Positions 34,001-43,692 are shown, numbered from the stretch's first letter. The stretch: DNA of 64,000 nt from Nocardiopsis terrae (GCF_014651695.1 NZ_BMXJ01000004.1:179142-243141); one strand, 5' to 3'. The notes: generated by a model from the sequence alone, not told the origin. Numbers and translations are program-made.

Positions 34001-35170
34001 TCAATCAAGAGCGCACCGTGGCCCGCCAAATCAGCCAGTCTCGAGTATTGTGCTGTCTGGATTAGCAAGCCAAGACTAACCGAAGGCGTGCCAGTGATAT
34101 CAGATGGCATCCCAACTTCAGAGATTTCCCCATCACTTGAGCCAGCAGGCCGAACCAGCGGGAACCCATATCGCCTTATCGAAAATAAGCAGATAGCCTT
34201 CAAGGGGTCATTCGTCCTCGGCATGGGGTTCACCCTAGATCCCAGCGAGGCACAGAATCTAATAAGGTCTGAGGAGCGCTACAAAGATGTAATCTTTCCC
34301 TTCCCCAGCGGCCAGGACATAACCAGCCAACCCGATTTCTCAGCAAGCAGGTGGGTAATTAATTTTCGCGACTGGGAAGAGCGGGAAGCGAAATCGTACC
34401 CACAGTGCTACAAGCAGATCCTAGAAAGAGTGAAGCCCGAGCGAGACAAAAACAACAGGAAGGCACGAAGGGAACGTTGGTGGCAGTATGGAGACTACGC
34501 CAAAGGGCTCGAAAATGCGATATCCGGAAAAGATAGAGCAATCGTTCTAACGAGCCACACAAGGACGGCAATACCAGCAATCGTTCCAACTGGACAAGTA
34601 TTCGGACATGGCCTTATTGTATTCGCAAGCAGCAGCACTGCCATTTTGGCAGTACTATCAAGCACACCCCATTATTGGTGGGCCAAAACTTATGGCTCAA
34701 CCATGAAAACTGACTTGCGCTACACACCCTCAGACGTCTTCGAGACTTTCGCGATGCCTGAGCTCACTCAGGAACTCCGCGATCTCGGCGACCGACTCGA
34801 CACCTATCGCCGCGACGTGATGCTCTCGCGCGACTCCGGGCTCACCAAGACCTACAACCTGGTCTTCGACCCTGAGTGCAATGACCCTGACATCCAGGAG
34901 CTCCGCGCAATCCACCGCGCGATCGACGAGGCCACCATCCGTGCGTACGGCTGGGAGGAGCGCATCGAAGCTGTCGGCGGGCTCGATCACGGATTCCACC
35001 CAGTAGGCCGCGAGACTCGCTACACCATCGGCCCGGCCGCGCAACGCGAGGTCCTCGACAGCCTGCTCGAACTGAACCACGAGCGCTACGCCGAAGAGGT
35101 CGCCCAAGGCCTGCACGACAAGAAGAAGTCCAAGCGCAAGGCTTCCAGCGACGAAGGGACTCTCTTCTGA
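31088..35170 (+). CDS. drmMI: DISARM adenine-N6 methyltransferase DrmMI
   Basis: A protein of 1360 aa, Eco57I/PglX-like. The SAM-binding motif I is VADIAVGSAAFLVAAARYLG (about residue 618), followed by VDINPMAVEMAKLSLWL, and catalytic motif IV is FNAVIGNPPFLGG (about 887, NPPF typical of N6-adenine enzymes). The enzyme would modify host DNA so that DISARM spares it. The region from about 33400 to 34735, covering motif IV and the following target-recognition part, is visibly AT-richer and uses A/T-ending codons, unlike both flanks. The gene overlaps drmD by 4 nt and drmA by 1 nt (TGATG). Confidence 0.92.
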   Translation: MSAQPLSGKRSRGQQSSSDLIRDQHLNWLGLVEVSGPFLTLPVLRQVWSAGLDPLDKEQRRELRREHTLWQEDLAAGRDAWVRYVLGGLLGWGEDLRTGGLDSLAMEVAEHDTRVEPSFVLTEPGAGAGEVEADRVRLLGLVCPAGQSPQQRIKDESWSATPADRLAQLCRHHGVELGLATDGRWWVLVWAPQGGVTTTAVFDASLWTDSAERDVLRAFYSLLNRRRFFGVPEEERLDKLLAQSMDSQEEVTEALGVQVRQAVELLVAAIGRADTRARERGDRDLSGVSAHEVYRGSVSVMMRVVFLLFAEERGLLPSDNDLYARAYSAGGLYQELNEQAREGTEDDLERTTAAWHRLLALFNAVYGGVDHPRLRMHPLDGSLFNPETFPWMPLDIDDRTVLHMLKAVQYVRVGRGKSAELRKLTFRALDVEQIGYVYEGLLSFDGFRAEDLVVGLIGKEGSEEEVQLRELEELAARHTDVEPLAAELAVKYKDSKIGTKNQLAKRLAPMNRVEEEEARKKLRGVLPREEELVERLLPFFGIIRSDLRGLPLVIRSGELYVTDSSLRKNTGTHYTPRFLAEEVVEGALEPLVYEPGPLQTADTGEWKLKSSQEILALKVADIAVGSAAFLVAAARYLGDRLIEAWVREGDERVAGYTPPKDGLRADDDKVVIEARRQVIEHCLYGVDINPMAVEMAKLSLWLVSMDPERPFTFLDDRLAAGDSLLGITSLEQLEYMHMDPKQGRKLHSDDNALIDFTSGIRELVSRVAKSRSELTSIDGTTLEGLDRKRSVLGEAELATGRVRLLADLTVGAALANSSQGDRGLDRGSAEAVELASNLDNNEAKALTQAKKWLNCERPEGAFERKPIHWPLAFPEAYENGGFNAVIGNPPFLGGSKISIATGTPYRNLLSLEIAQGKKGNSDLVGYFALRMHEIPGEGGQIALIGTNTLAQGDTREVSLDQIIDSGSTIRKSIKSAPWPAKSASLEYCAVWISKPRLTEGVPVISDGIPTSEISPSLEPAGRTSGNPYRLIENKQIAFKGSFVLGMGFTLDPSEAQNLIRSEERYKDVIFPFPSGQDITSQPDFSASRWVINFRDWEEREAKSYPQCYKQILERVKPERDKNNRKARRERWWQYGDYAKGLENAISGKDRAIVLTSHTRTAIPAIVPTGQVFGHGLIVFASSSTAILAVLSSTPHYWWAKTYGSTMKTDLRYTPSDVFETFAMPELTQELRDLGDRLDTYRRDVMLSRDSGLTKTYNLVFDPECNDPDIQELRAIHRAIDEATIRAYGWEERIEAVGGLDHGFHPVGRETRYTIGPAAQREVLDSLLELNHERYAEEVAQGLHDKKKSKRKASSDEGTLF

Positions 35171-38100
35171 TGGCTGACGACGCCCTCTTCGACAACCCCA
35201 ACGGCGAACAGACCTCCCTGGACACCACCCCCAAGGGCTCCCCCACCAGCAAGAAGCCCACCAAGGCCGAACTCCAGGCCGCCCGGGACGCCGCCGCAAT
35301 CGCTTCCCTCGACCAGCCCCAGGAGTTCGTCGACGCCTCCTCCTTCGAGGTGCGCGGAGAGCTCCAGAACCTGGTCTCGCGCGACCTCCTCGGCCCCTGG
35401 GACGGGCCCGCCGAGGAACTCCCCCGCCGCTACTCCGGCCCCCGGGAGCGCTACCTCGTGGGCATGCTCGGCCCGCGCCACCAGACCCCCACCTCCGTCC
35501 GGGACGCCGCCGACCAGGTGATGGACACCGAGAACGGGGTCGAGGGCACCGCGCACGGCGAAGGCTCCGGAGAAGCCCCCGACGTCGTCACCCCGCAGAA
35601 CCTCGGGCACATGTGGGCCTCCACCATGGGGCTGTCCTTCTCCGTACCCGCCGACACCGGCGCCGTCACCGTCCGCGCGACCTGGGGTGAGTACACCCGC
35701 ACCGCCGTCCTGGAGGACGAGGGCAAGACCCGCCGCGCCTGGACGCGCGAACACAAGGAGTTCGAGAAGGAGGTCCGGCTGGACGACGAGCCGGACGACC
35801 GGATCGGGCTGACCGACCCGGACCCCGACACCTCCTGCGTCTACCTCAACGTCACCGTCCGCGAGAACGGCGACCGGCGCACGGTCGAACTGAACCTGGT
35901 CAACAACCGCATCCCCGTGCACCCCAACGGGGACACCGTGTGGCTGTTCCAGGCCGAGCTCTCGGTCACCGCCCTGGACGGGGCCTCCCCCGTGTTCCTG
36001 CCGGTGGACGACCCCCTCACCGACACCGACCCGGTCACCACCGACACCGAGGAACTGCACCTGCGGCTCCTGTACCGGGACCAGCTCAAGTACGCCGACG
36101 GCCGCAACGTGGCCGTACACGCCGAAGTGGACGAGCAGGTACGCCGTGCGCACCGGCTCGCCACCACCTGGCTCCCCCACCACGACGTGCCCGCCACCAC
36201 CGCGGCGGTGGGCGCGGGTTCGGCGCTGGCCTCGGCCGAGCTGTCCATGGACGTGCTGGCCTCCGCCGACACCACCCCCGAGACCCTCCGCGCCGGGCTG
36301 TCCCCGCTCGCCGACGGCTACTCCGCCTGGCTGGACGGCCGGGAGTCAGTCATCCCCGACCTGCCCGAAGCACTGCGGGAGACCGCCGAGACGGCCGTGT
36401 TCAAGGCCCGCCGGGCCGCCGAGCGCATCCGCGCCGGGATCGAGCTCCTCACCGACCCCGCGCTCCCCCGCCACACCGAAGCGCTGCAGGCCTTCCGGTT
36501 CGCCAACCGGGCCATGGCCGACCAGCGCCGCCACAGCGAGATCTCGCGGCTGCGCGAGGACCCCGAGGTGTCCTACGCCGCAGCACAGGAACAGGTCCGG
36601 CAGCGCGGTGCCTCCGCCGCGTCCTGGCGCCCCTTCCAGTTGGCGTTCGTACTGCTCAACCTGCCCTCGATCGCCGACCCCGACCACGACGAGCGGGCCG
36701 CCTCCCCGCAGGCCACCGTGGACCTGCTGTTCTTCCCCACCGGTGGCGGCAAGACCGAGGCCTACCTGGGGCTGACCGCGTTCACGTTCGCGATCCGCCG
36801 CCTCCAGAAGATCGTGGGCAGCGGCGCGGACGCCCGCAGCGGCCTGGCCGGGGTGGCGGTGCTGATGCGCTACACCCTGCGGCTGCTCACCGCCCAGCAG
36901 TTCCAGCGGGCCGCGGCCCTGGTGTGCGCGGCCGAGGTGCAGCGGGTCGAGGACCCTGGCACCTGGGGCGAGGAGCCCTTCCGGATCGGCCTGTGGGTCG
37001 GCGGCGGGGTCTCCCCCAACTGGTTCGACGAGGCGGAGAAGCAGATCTCCTCCGCGCGCGAGCGGGGGCGCGGCGACTACGTCAACGTGCTCCAGACCCT
37101 GTCCTGCCCGTGGTGCGGCACCAAACTCCAGGCCCACCGGGACCTGGACCCGCGGCCCGACAACCGCCGGGTGCTGCTGTTCTGCGCCAACGGCGAGGGC
37201 GACCACGCCTGCCCGTTCTCCCGGACCCGGTCCGCCGAGGGTCTGCCGATCCTCACCGTGGACGAGGAGATCTACCGGTACACCCCCAGCCTGCTCATCG
37301 CCACCGTGGACAAGCTGGCCCAGCTGCCCTGGCGCGGGTTCGCGGGCATGCTGTTCGGCCGGGTGGCCCAGTACTGCCCCCGGCACGGTTTCCGGCACAG
37401 CGACCTGGACGCCAAGACCGGCTGCCGGGGCCGTCACAACGCCAAGGGGCAGCTCCCGAAGACGGAGAGCCGCCCGGTGCCGAGGCTGCGGCCGCCGGAC
37501 CTGATCATCCAGGACGAGCTGCACCTGATCTCGGGCGCGCTGGGCACCACCGTGGGCCTGTTCGAGGCCGCCGTGGACGAACTGACCTCCTGGACCACCC
37601 CGTCGGGCAGGCGCACCGCGCCCAAGATCGTGGCCTCCACCGCCACCACCAAGCGCGCCGGCGACCAGGTGCGCGGGGTGTTCGGCCGGGACCTGCAGAT
37701 CTTCCCGCCGCAGGTGACGGAGGTGACCGACACGTTCTTCTCCACCCAGGTGCCGATCACCGAGGAGAACCCGGGACGCCGCTACCTGGGCGTGTGCGCG
37801 CACGGGGTGCGGCTCAAGCAGGCGGAGATCCGGCTCGCGGAGATCCTCGCGCTGGCCGGGCAGCACCTGTTCGACACCCACGGCGCCCCGGCCGACCCGT
37901 ACATGACCATGGTCGGCTACTTCAACGCCACCCGTGAGCTGGCGGGCATGCGCCGGTACATGGACGACGACGTGACCGTGCGGGTGCGCAGGCACGGCAC
38001 CGAGCGGGGGATGCGCAACCGGCTGACCAGGTCCGGGATGTTCAACCTCCAGGAGCTGACCTCGCGTATCTCCTCGGCGGACATCAGTGACGTGCTCAAG

Positions 38101-39069
38101 CGGCTGGAGGTGGGGTTCGACCCCGAACTGGACACCTCCGACCGCCGCCGGGCCGTCTTCGCGGACCTGCGCGCGGCCCACGAGGCGCGCAGGTCGCGGG
38201 CGTCCTCGGCCGCCAACGTGCAGCCGCACCCGCTGTCCCGGCGCCGTGAGGAACGGGCCAGGGACAGCCGCGCCCCGGTGGACGCGGTGCTGGCCACCTC
38301 CATGCTCCAGGTGGGCGTGGACGTCTCGCGGTTCGGGCTGATGGTCGTCACCGGCCAGCCCAAGAACACCGCCGAGTACATCCAGGCCTCCTCCCGGGTC
38401 GGCCGTGACGCCGCCCGGCCCGGCCTGGTGGTGACCCTGTACAACTGGACGCGGCCGCGCGACCTCGCCCACTACGAGGACTTCGGGTACTACCACGCCA
38501 CCTTCTACCGGCAGGTGGAGGCGCTCAGCGTCACCCCGTTCACCCGGCGCTCCCTGGACCGGGGCACCGCCGCGATGTTCGTGGCGGCGGTGCGCAACGC
38601 GGTGGAGGAGCACTCCCGCAACGGCGACGCCCACGACGTGGACCTGGACGGGCCCGTGGTGGAGGAGATCATCACCCGGATGCTCGACCGGGCCGAGCAC
38701 GTGGCCGGTGAGCGCGGGCGCGACTACCTGTCCGAGCGGATCAACAGCCTGCGCGACCACTGGAAGCAGGTCCGGGCGGGTTCGACCCCGCTGGGCTACG
38801 AGCGCTCCACGGAGTCCCAGCGGCAACTGCGCGGGCTGCTCACCAAACCGGGTGAGGGTTCCTGGAGCGAGACCACCGTCGGTATGTCCATGCGGGAGAC
38901 CGAGAACGAGATCAACCTGCTGGTGTCCGGCGGCGGCGACTTCTTCCAGCCGCTGCTGAACGCCCCGCCGTGGTCGTTCGCCCCGCCGAGCGAGCGGGAC
39001 GGCGAACAGGACGGCGAACAGGCGGAGGAGACCCCGGCCGGCGCCGGGGCGGGGAAGGAGCAGGGTTGA
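35170..39069 (+). CDS. drmA: DISARM helicase DrmA
   Basis: A protein of 1299 aa. The helicase core has Walker A LLFFPTGGGKTEAYLGLTAF (about residue 519), motif II LIIQDELHLISGALG (about 778), and helicase C-terminal AVLATSMLQVGVDVSRFGL and AEYIQASSRVGRDAARPG (about 1040-1080). A Cys-rich insert (LSCPWCGTKL, LFCANGEGDHACPF) around residues 645-680 may bind zinc. The N-terminal 400 residues are a DISARM-specific domain. With DrmB it forms the core complex that loads on unmethylated DNA ends. The start overlaps the drmMI stop by one base, and the stop overlaps drmB likewise. Confidence 0.92.
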   Translation: MADDALFDNPNGEQTSLDTTPKGSPTSKKPTKAELQAARDAAAIASLDQPQEFVDASSFEVRGELQNLVSRDLLGPWDGPAEELPRRYSGPRERYLVGMLGPRHQTPTSVRDAADQVMDTENGVEGTAHGEGSGEAPDVVTPQNLGHMWASTMGLSFSVPADTGAVTVRATWGEYTRTAVLEDEGKTRRAWTREHKEFEKEVRLDDEPDDRIGLTDPDPDTSCVYLNVTVRENGDRRTVELNLVNNRIPVHPNGDTVWLFQAELSVTALDGASPVFLPVDDPLTDTDPVTTDTEELHLRLLYRDQLKYADGRNVAVHAEVDEQVRRAHRLATTWLPHHDVPATTAAVGAGSALASAELSMDVLASADTTPETLRAGLSPLADGYSAWLDGRESVIPDLPEALRETAETAVFKARRAAERIRAGIELLTDPALPRHTEALQAFRFANRAMADQRRHSEISRLREDPEVSYAAAQEQVRQRGASAASWRPFQLAFVLLNLPSIADPDHDERAASPQATVDLLFFPTGGGKTEAYLGLTAFTFAIRRLQKIVGSGADARSGLAGVAVLMRYTLRLLTAQQFQRAAALVCAAEVQRVEDPGTWGEEPFRIGLWVGGGVSPNWFDEAEKQISSARERGRGDYVNVLQTLSCPWCGTKLQAHRDLDPRPDNRRVLLFCANGEGDHACPFSRTRSAEGLPILTVDEEIYRYTPSLLIATVDKLAQLPWRGFAGMLFGRVAQYCPRHGFRHSDLDAKTGCRGRHNAKGQLPKTESRPVPRLRPPDLIIQDELHLISGALGTTVGLFEAAVDELTSWTTPSGRRTAPKIVASTATTKRAGDQVRGVFGRDLQIFPPQVTEVTDTFFSTQVPITEENPGRRYLGVCAHGVRLKQAEIRLAEILALAGQHLFDTHGAPADPYMTMVGYFNATRELAGMRRYMDDDVTVRVRRHGTERGMRNRLTRSGMFNLQELTSRISSADISDVLKRLEVGFDPELDTSDRRRAVFADLRAAHEARRSRASSAANVQPHPLSRRREERARDSRAPVDAVLATSMLQVGVDVSRFGLMVVTGQPKNTAEYIQASSRVGRDAARPGLVVTLYNWTRPRDLAHYEDFGYYHATFYRQVEALSVTPFTRRSLDRGTAAMFVAAVRNAVEEHSRNGDAHDVDLDGPVVEEIITRMLDRAEHVAGERGRDYLSERINSLRDHWKQVRAGSTPLGYERSTESQRQLRGLLTKPGEGSWSETTVGMSMRETENEINLLVSGGGDFFQPLLNAPPWSFAPPSERDGEQDGEQAEETPAGAGAGKEQG

Positions 39070-40988
39070 TGCGCGAGGAGACACACCGGCGCCGGGTCGG
39101 CGCGGTCCGGCCCAGCCACCTGATGTTCACCAGCGGGGTGGGCGCCCTGGTGGACCTGCCCAACTTCGCGGTGCTGGTGCGCGGGCTGGACGACTGGAAC
39201 CACACCCACGCCTACGGGTGGGAGCGGATCAACGAACCCCGTCTGCTGGAGGAGCTGCGCAAGCTCCCCGGCAACCGGAAGGTGGAGGAGCTGCGGCCCG
39301 CACCGTGGACCGAGGGGACGGACCGGGATCCGGGCGGGCCCGCTGCCCGGGTGGGGGTGCCCACCACGCCGTTCCCGTCGAACTTCCGCTGCACGTCCTG
39401 CGACGACCTGGTCCCCCTGGACTCGGACATGCTGGCGTTCGAGAACGCGAACCCGCGCAGGCCGCACGAGGCGAGGTTCACGCACAACGTCGGCAAGCAC
39501 AAGGGGAAGAAGCCGCTCGCGGTCCCCGCGCGCTTCGTACTGGCCTGTACCTCCGGGCACCTGGACGAGTTCCCCTACTCGCTGTTCGTGCACAAGGGCG
39601 CGGACTGCCCCAAGGCCTCGCACCCCAAGCTGCGGATGGAGGACCGCGGCGGTAACGTCGGCGCGAACGTCGAACTGACGTGTGTCAACTGCGGCGAGCA
39701 CCGCAACATGCGCGACGCCAGCGGTGACCGCGGCCTGGAGAGTCTGCCGCGCTGCCGGGGCCGCCACCCGCACCTGCAGCTGTTCGAACCCGGCGGCTGC
39801 GGGAAGGCCCCCAAGGTGCTGGTGCTGGGCGCCTCCAACCAGTGGTTCTCCCAGATGCTGTCGGCCCTGGCCGTGCCGTCCGGTGCGGGCACCACCGAGC
39901 TGGACAACCTCGTCGAGCAGTACTGGGACATGCTCAAGGACACCCCCAAGGACCAGTACGCGGTCCTGCGCCAGTTCGCGCCGCCGATGCGCGACCACTT
40001 CGGCAAGTGGGACGACGACACGGTGCACGAGGCCGCGGAGCGCCACCGTGCGGTGCTCGAAGGGGAGCAGCCCAAGGGCGAGGGGGCGGAGAGCTACCCC
40101 GACCTGCGCACCGCCGAGTGGGAGGCGTTCTCCTCCCCCGAGTCCCACGAGCCCACACCCGACTTCGCGCTGCGCCGCCTGGACGGCGGGGTCCCCGAGG
40201 AGCTGAGGGGGGTCTTCACCGACGTGGTGCAGGTGGAACGGCTCCGGGAGGTGCGGGTGCTGACCGCGTTCACCCGCCTGGACTCCCCGGACAAGGACGA
40301 CCCCACCATGGTGGAGACCGTCCGCCTGTCCCGTGAGGACCCCGCCTGGCTGCCCGCCAGCGAGGTGCGCGGCGAGGGCATCTTCCTGCGGGTGTCGGAC
40401 GAACTGCTCTCCGCCTGGGAGAAGCGGGTCGCCGACAGCACCGCCATGCACCTGCACCGGAAGGCCTACGGCACCTTCCGGGAGAAGCGGTACTCGGACC
40501 GGGTCGGCTCCGGGTTCGAGCCGATGCGGCACTGGCCGGGAGAGCGCTACATCGCCCTGCACACCCTGTCGCACCTGCTGATCTGGGCGATCGCGCTGGA
40601 CTGCGGGTACAACGCGGCCAGCCTGTCCGAGAAGATCTACGCCGGGAGCGAGGAGGACCCGCGCGGCGGCATCCTCATCTACACCGCCGTCCCCGACTCC
40701 GAGGGCACCCTGGGCGGGTTGGTCTCCCAGGCCGAGCCCGACCGGCTGCCGCACCTGGTGCGCCAGGCGCTGCACGGGGCGATGCGCTGCTCCTCCGACC
40801 CGCTGTGCGCGGAGCGGCTGCCGCAGCCCCAGGCGGACTTCCTGCACGGGGCGGCCTGCCACGTGTGCCTGTTCGTCTCCGAGACCACCTGTGAGCACGG
40901 CAACCGGTTCCTGGACCGGCGGTTCGTGGTGCCGGTCGGCGGCGCCGACCAGGAACGGGGACTGGCCCTCTACCCTGAGTTGCCGTGA
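39069..40988 (+). CDS. drmB: DISARM DUF1998 protein DrmB
   Basis: A protein of 639 aa; the ATG at 39069 overlaps the drmA stop (TGATG), and the longer frame from 38970 is rejected. It begins with RRRVGAVRPSHLMFTSGVGALVDLP, a DrmB hallmark. Paired Cys occur in FRCTSCDDLV (about residue 108), LTCVNCGEH (about 205) and the C-terminal ACHVCLFVSETTCEHGNRFLDR, consistent with zinc sites. The DUF1998 part includes YIALHTLSHLLIWAIALDCGYN and GGILIYTAVPDSEGTLGGL. It is the partner of DrmA. Confidence 0.92.
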   Translation: MREETHRRRVGAVRPSHLMFTSGVGALVDLPNFAVLVRGLDDWNHTHAYGWERINEPRLLEELRKLPGNRKVEELRPAPWTEGTDRDPGGPAARVGVPTTPFPSNFRCTSCDDLVPLDSDMLAFENANPRRPHEARFTHNVGKHKGKKPLAVPARFVLACTSGHLDEFPYSLFVHKGADCPKASHPKLRMEDRGGNVGANVELTCVNCGEHRNMRDASGDRGLESLPRCRGRHPHLQLFEPGGCGKAPKVLVLGASNQWFSQMLSALAVPSGAGTTELDNLVEQYWDMLKDTPKDQYAVLRQFAPPMRDHFGKWDDDTVHEAAERHRAVLEGEQPKGEGAESYPDLRTAEWEAFSSPESHEPTPDFALRRLDGGVPEELRGVFTDVVQVERLREVRVLTAFTRLDSPDKDDPTMVETVRLSREDPAWLPASEVRGEGIFLRVSDELLSAWEKRVADSTAMHLHRKAYGTFREKRYSDRVGSGFEPMRHWPGERYIALHTLSHLLIWAIALDCGYNAASLSEKIYAGSEEDPRGGILIYTAVPDSEGTLGGLVSQAEPDRLPHLVRQALHGAMRCSSDPLCAERLPQPQADFLHGAACHVCLFVSETTCEHGNRFLDRRFVVPVGGADQERGLALYPELP

Positions 40989-41761
40989 CCGACAGCATGA
41001 GGGACCCCGATTTCGAGGAGGCCGCGAGGGCGGCCTCCTCCGCCCTGGGCAACGCGGGCCTGCGCGAGCTGGCCGCACGTGTGGCCGACGGCTGGCCCGA
41101 ACAGGCCGTCCTGGGCTCCGTGCGCGACCGGGAGGCGGTCGCACCGGTGCTGGCAGCGCTGGCCGCCGGCGCCGTGCCCGCCGGTGAGGCCGCCGCGTTC
41201 CTGCGCGGGCTGGCCGCCGGGCACGCCGCCGCCACCGGGGAGGTGTCGGTGGAGACGGTGTGGACCGGCCCGTCCAGCCACTCGGTGCCGGTGCGCTCCA
41301 CCGTCCAGGCCCTGCTGGACGTGATCGCCGGGGCCCGCTCGGAGCTGGTGCTGATGACCTACTCCGCCCGGCGCCGCACCGACATCCGCGAGGCGCTGGC
41401 CGAGGCCGTGGCGCGCGGGGTCGCGGTGTCGGTGGTGGTGGAGACCCTGGCCGGGGCGGGCGGCGCGATCGGCGGCACCGAACCCGGGCAGGCCTTCACC
41501 GGGATCGACGGGGTCCGGCTCTGGCACTGGCCGGTCGGCCGGCGTGAGGGCAGAGGGGCCAAGGCGCACGCCAAACTCGCGGTGGCCGACCGGTCCGCGC
41601 TGTTGGTCTCCAGCGCCAACCTCACCCAGTCCGGGGTGTCCACCAACATGGAGGCCGGACTGCTGGTGCGCGGCGGGGCCGCCCCGCGCAGGGTGGCCGA
41701 GCACGTCGCCGAGCTCCGGTCCCGGGGCGTGCTGGAGCGAATCCGGGTGGGTGAGGGCTGA
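40985..41761 (+). CDS. drmC: DISARM phospholipase D-like protein DrmC
   Basis: A protein of 258 aa with a GTG start overlapping the drmB stop by 4 nt. A single PLD active-site motif is visible, KAHAKLAVADRSALLVSSAN (HxKxxxxD, about residue 192-200), preceded by ELVLMTYSARRRTDIREAL typical of PLD-family nucleases. A single HKD implies a dimer. DrmC is often dispensable in DISARM and is presumed to be a nuclease. The N-terminal 80 residues are Ala-rich and helical. Confidence 0.9.
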   Translation: MTDSMRDPDFEEAARAASSALGNAGLRELAARVADGWPEQAVLGSVRDREAVAPVLAALAAGAVPAGEAAAFLRGLAAGHAAATGEVSVETVWTGPSSHSVPVRSTVQALLDVIAGARSELVLMTYSARRRTDIREALAEAVARGVAVSVVVETLAGAGGAIGGTEPGQAFTGIDGVRLWHWPVGRREGRGAKAHAKLAVADRSALLVSSANLTQSGVSTNMEAGLLVRGGAAPRRVAEHVAELRSRGVLERIRVGEG

Positions 41762-43692
41762 TGGGTGCGAACACCGAGGACAGGAACGAACACAGACCCC
41801 CTGCCGGGCAGGCACTGCTCGGCGCCTCCGACATCGCCCGGCTGACCGGGGTGAAGCGGCCCGCGGTGAGCAACTGGCGGCGGCGGTTCAGCGACTTCCC
41901 CGAACCCGTGGCGGGGGCGGCGTCCCAGCCGCTGTTCTCCCTGGAGCAGGTCCGGGACTGGTGCCGCACGCACGGCAAACCCTTCGAGGCCGACGAGGCC
42001 GACCTGCTGTGGCAGCGGCTGCGGGCCCAGGTACCGGACGTGCGCAGGGCCGAGTTCCTGGCCTACCTCGGTCAGGTCCTCACCGAGGAGATCCCGGTGT
42101 GGCCGTACACACCGGGGGTCCCCCGGCAGTGGGGGGAACTGGCCGGAGAACTGCTGTCGGGGCAGGACCCCGAACGGGACTACCAGGCCCTGTGCCACCG
42201 CCTGGTCAGGGAGAGGGGCCGGGCGGAGACCGACCCCGCGGTGGCCGGGTGGATGGCCTCTCTGGCCGCCGTCGGCGAGCGGACCACGGTGCTCGACCCC
42301 GCCTGTGGGACCGGCGCGCTCCTGGCCGCCTGCCTGGACCGGGGCGCCGCCAGGGCGGAGGGGCAGGAACAGGACCCCCACGTCTGGCGGATCGCCACCA
42401 TCCTCCTCCACCTGAGGTACCCCTCCGCCCTGGTGTGCACATCCATGGCGGACTCGCTTCGCGGGGAGGCCGAAGGCTACCCTGCGGAGACCGTGGACGC
42501 GGTCCTGTGCGACCCGCCGTTCCGGGACCGGGAGTGGGGACACGAGGAGCTGGCCGAGGATCCGCGCTGGGTGTACGGCACCCCGCCCAAGACCGAGGGC
42601 GAGCTGGCCTGGGTACAGCACTGCCTGTCACGGCTGCGCGAGGGGGGACGCGCGGTGGTCCTGCTGCCCGCGTCGGTGTCCTCGCGGCCCAGCGGCCGCC
42701 GCATCCGGGCGAACCTGCTCCGGGCGGGCGTGCTGCGCGCCGTACTGGAGGTCCCCTCCGAAGGTGAGGCGGCCGCCCACCACCTGTGGGTCATGGTCCG
42801 ACCCGAGGAAGGCGTCGAAACCCAGGAGCGGCTGCTGCTGGTCGGGCGCGGGGCTGACGCCGGGGAGTCGGTCCGGGTGTGGGAGTCCTTCGCGTCCGGG
42901 CGCCTTCCCGAGGGCCGGGACGGCCGGGACTGGACCTGCGTCGACGTCGTCGACCTCCTCGACGGGGACGCGGACCTGCGTCCCGCACGACACCTGGAGT
43001 CCGCGCGCGCCGGCCGGGCCGCCGTCCTCTACCCGCCCCTGCTGGCCGAGCTGTCCGCTTCCCTGGAGCAGGCCCGCTCCCTGACCCGGGGGCTCGCGCT
43101 GGACCCCCCGGACACCGAGACGGCGCGGACCACGCTGGGCGAACTGATCGACGCGGGGCTGGTGGAACTGCACCGGGCCCCGCTGGCGATGGCCGCGGAC
43201 GCGGGGACGATCCCGGCACTCACCGCACGGGATCTGAGGGAGGGCCGACCGCCCAGCGGTCTGTGCTCGGAGATCCCCGGGCTCGTACGTATCCGTCCAG
43301 GGGACGTGGTGGTCGCCGACACCGTGCGCGAAGCCCCCACCCGCGTGATCGCTGAGGAGGCCGGGCAGAACGGGGAGAGGGCCGCGCTGGGTCCCCGGCT
43401 GCTGCTCCTGAGACCGGTGGCGGACGGTGTGGATCCGGAGTTCCTCGCCGGGGCCCTGGCGTCGGCAGCCGCTGCCCTCCACCGCACCTCCAGCGGACGC
43501 CTGGACGTGCGGGCGGTGTCCCTGCCCGTGCTCTCCCCGCAGGAGCAACGCGCCCACAGCGCTGCGGCGCACCGCCTCCGGCGGGTGGAGGAGTTGCTGC
43601 GCGAACTCGCCGGACTGGGCGGTGAGCTGGCGCGAGTAGGCCACCATGGGCTGCGGCAGGGTGACTTGAGGCCACGGGAGCTGAATACATGA
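41761..43692 (+). CDS. N-6 DNA methylase with N-terminal HTH, appended to DISARM
   Basis: A protein of 643 aa whose ATG overlaps the drmC stop (TGATG). The first 70 residues are an HTH (LLGASDIARLTGVKRPAVSNWRRR). A type I HsdM-like methylase follows: motif I TTVLDPACGTGALLAACLD (about residue 178), EGQEQDPHVWRIATILLHLR, and motif IV AVLCDPPFRDREWG (about 250, DPPF rather than NPPF). The C-terminal 200 residues look like a specificity-type domain (IRPGDVVVADTV, LSPQEQRAH). It is not a standard DISARM component. The uninterrupted overlaps argue that it is expressed with DISARM and may add a second modification or sensing activity. Confidence 0.85.
   Translation: MGANTEDRNEHRPPAGQALLGASDIARLTGVKRPAVSNWRRRFSDFPEPVAGAASQPLFSLEQVRDWCRTHGKPFEADEADLLWQRLRAQVPDVRRAEFLAYLGQVLTEEIPVWPYTPGVPRQWGELAGELLSGQDPERDYQALCHRLVRERGRAETDPAVAGWMASLAAVGERTTVLDPACGTGALLAACLDRGAARAEGQEQDPHVWRIATILLHLRYPSALVCTSMADSLRGEAEGYPAETVDAVLCDPPFRDREWGHEELAEDPRWVYGTPPKTEGELAWVQHCLSRLREGGRAVVLLPASVSSRPSGRRIRANLLRAGVLRAVLEVPSEGEAAAHHLWVMVRPEEGVETQERLLLVGRGADAGESVRVWESFASGRLPEGRDGRDWTCVDVVDLLDGDADLRPARHLESARAGRAAVLYPPLLAELSASLEQARSLTRGLALDPPDTETARTTLGELIDAGLVELHRAPLAMAADAGTIPALTARDLREGRPPSGLCSEIPGLVRIRPGDVVVADTVREAPTRVIAEEAGQNGERAALGPRLLLLRPVADGVDPEFLAGALASAAAALHRTSSGRLDVRAVSLPVLSPQEQRAHSAAAHRLRRVEELLRELAGLGGELARVGHHGLRQGDLRPRELNT

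Noticed and set aside
36346..39084. A 912-aa minus-strand frame opposite drmA
   Set aside because: Antisense shadow caused by GC-rich third positions; no recognisable domain.
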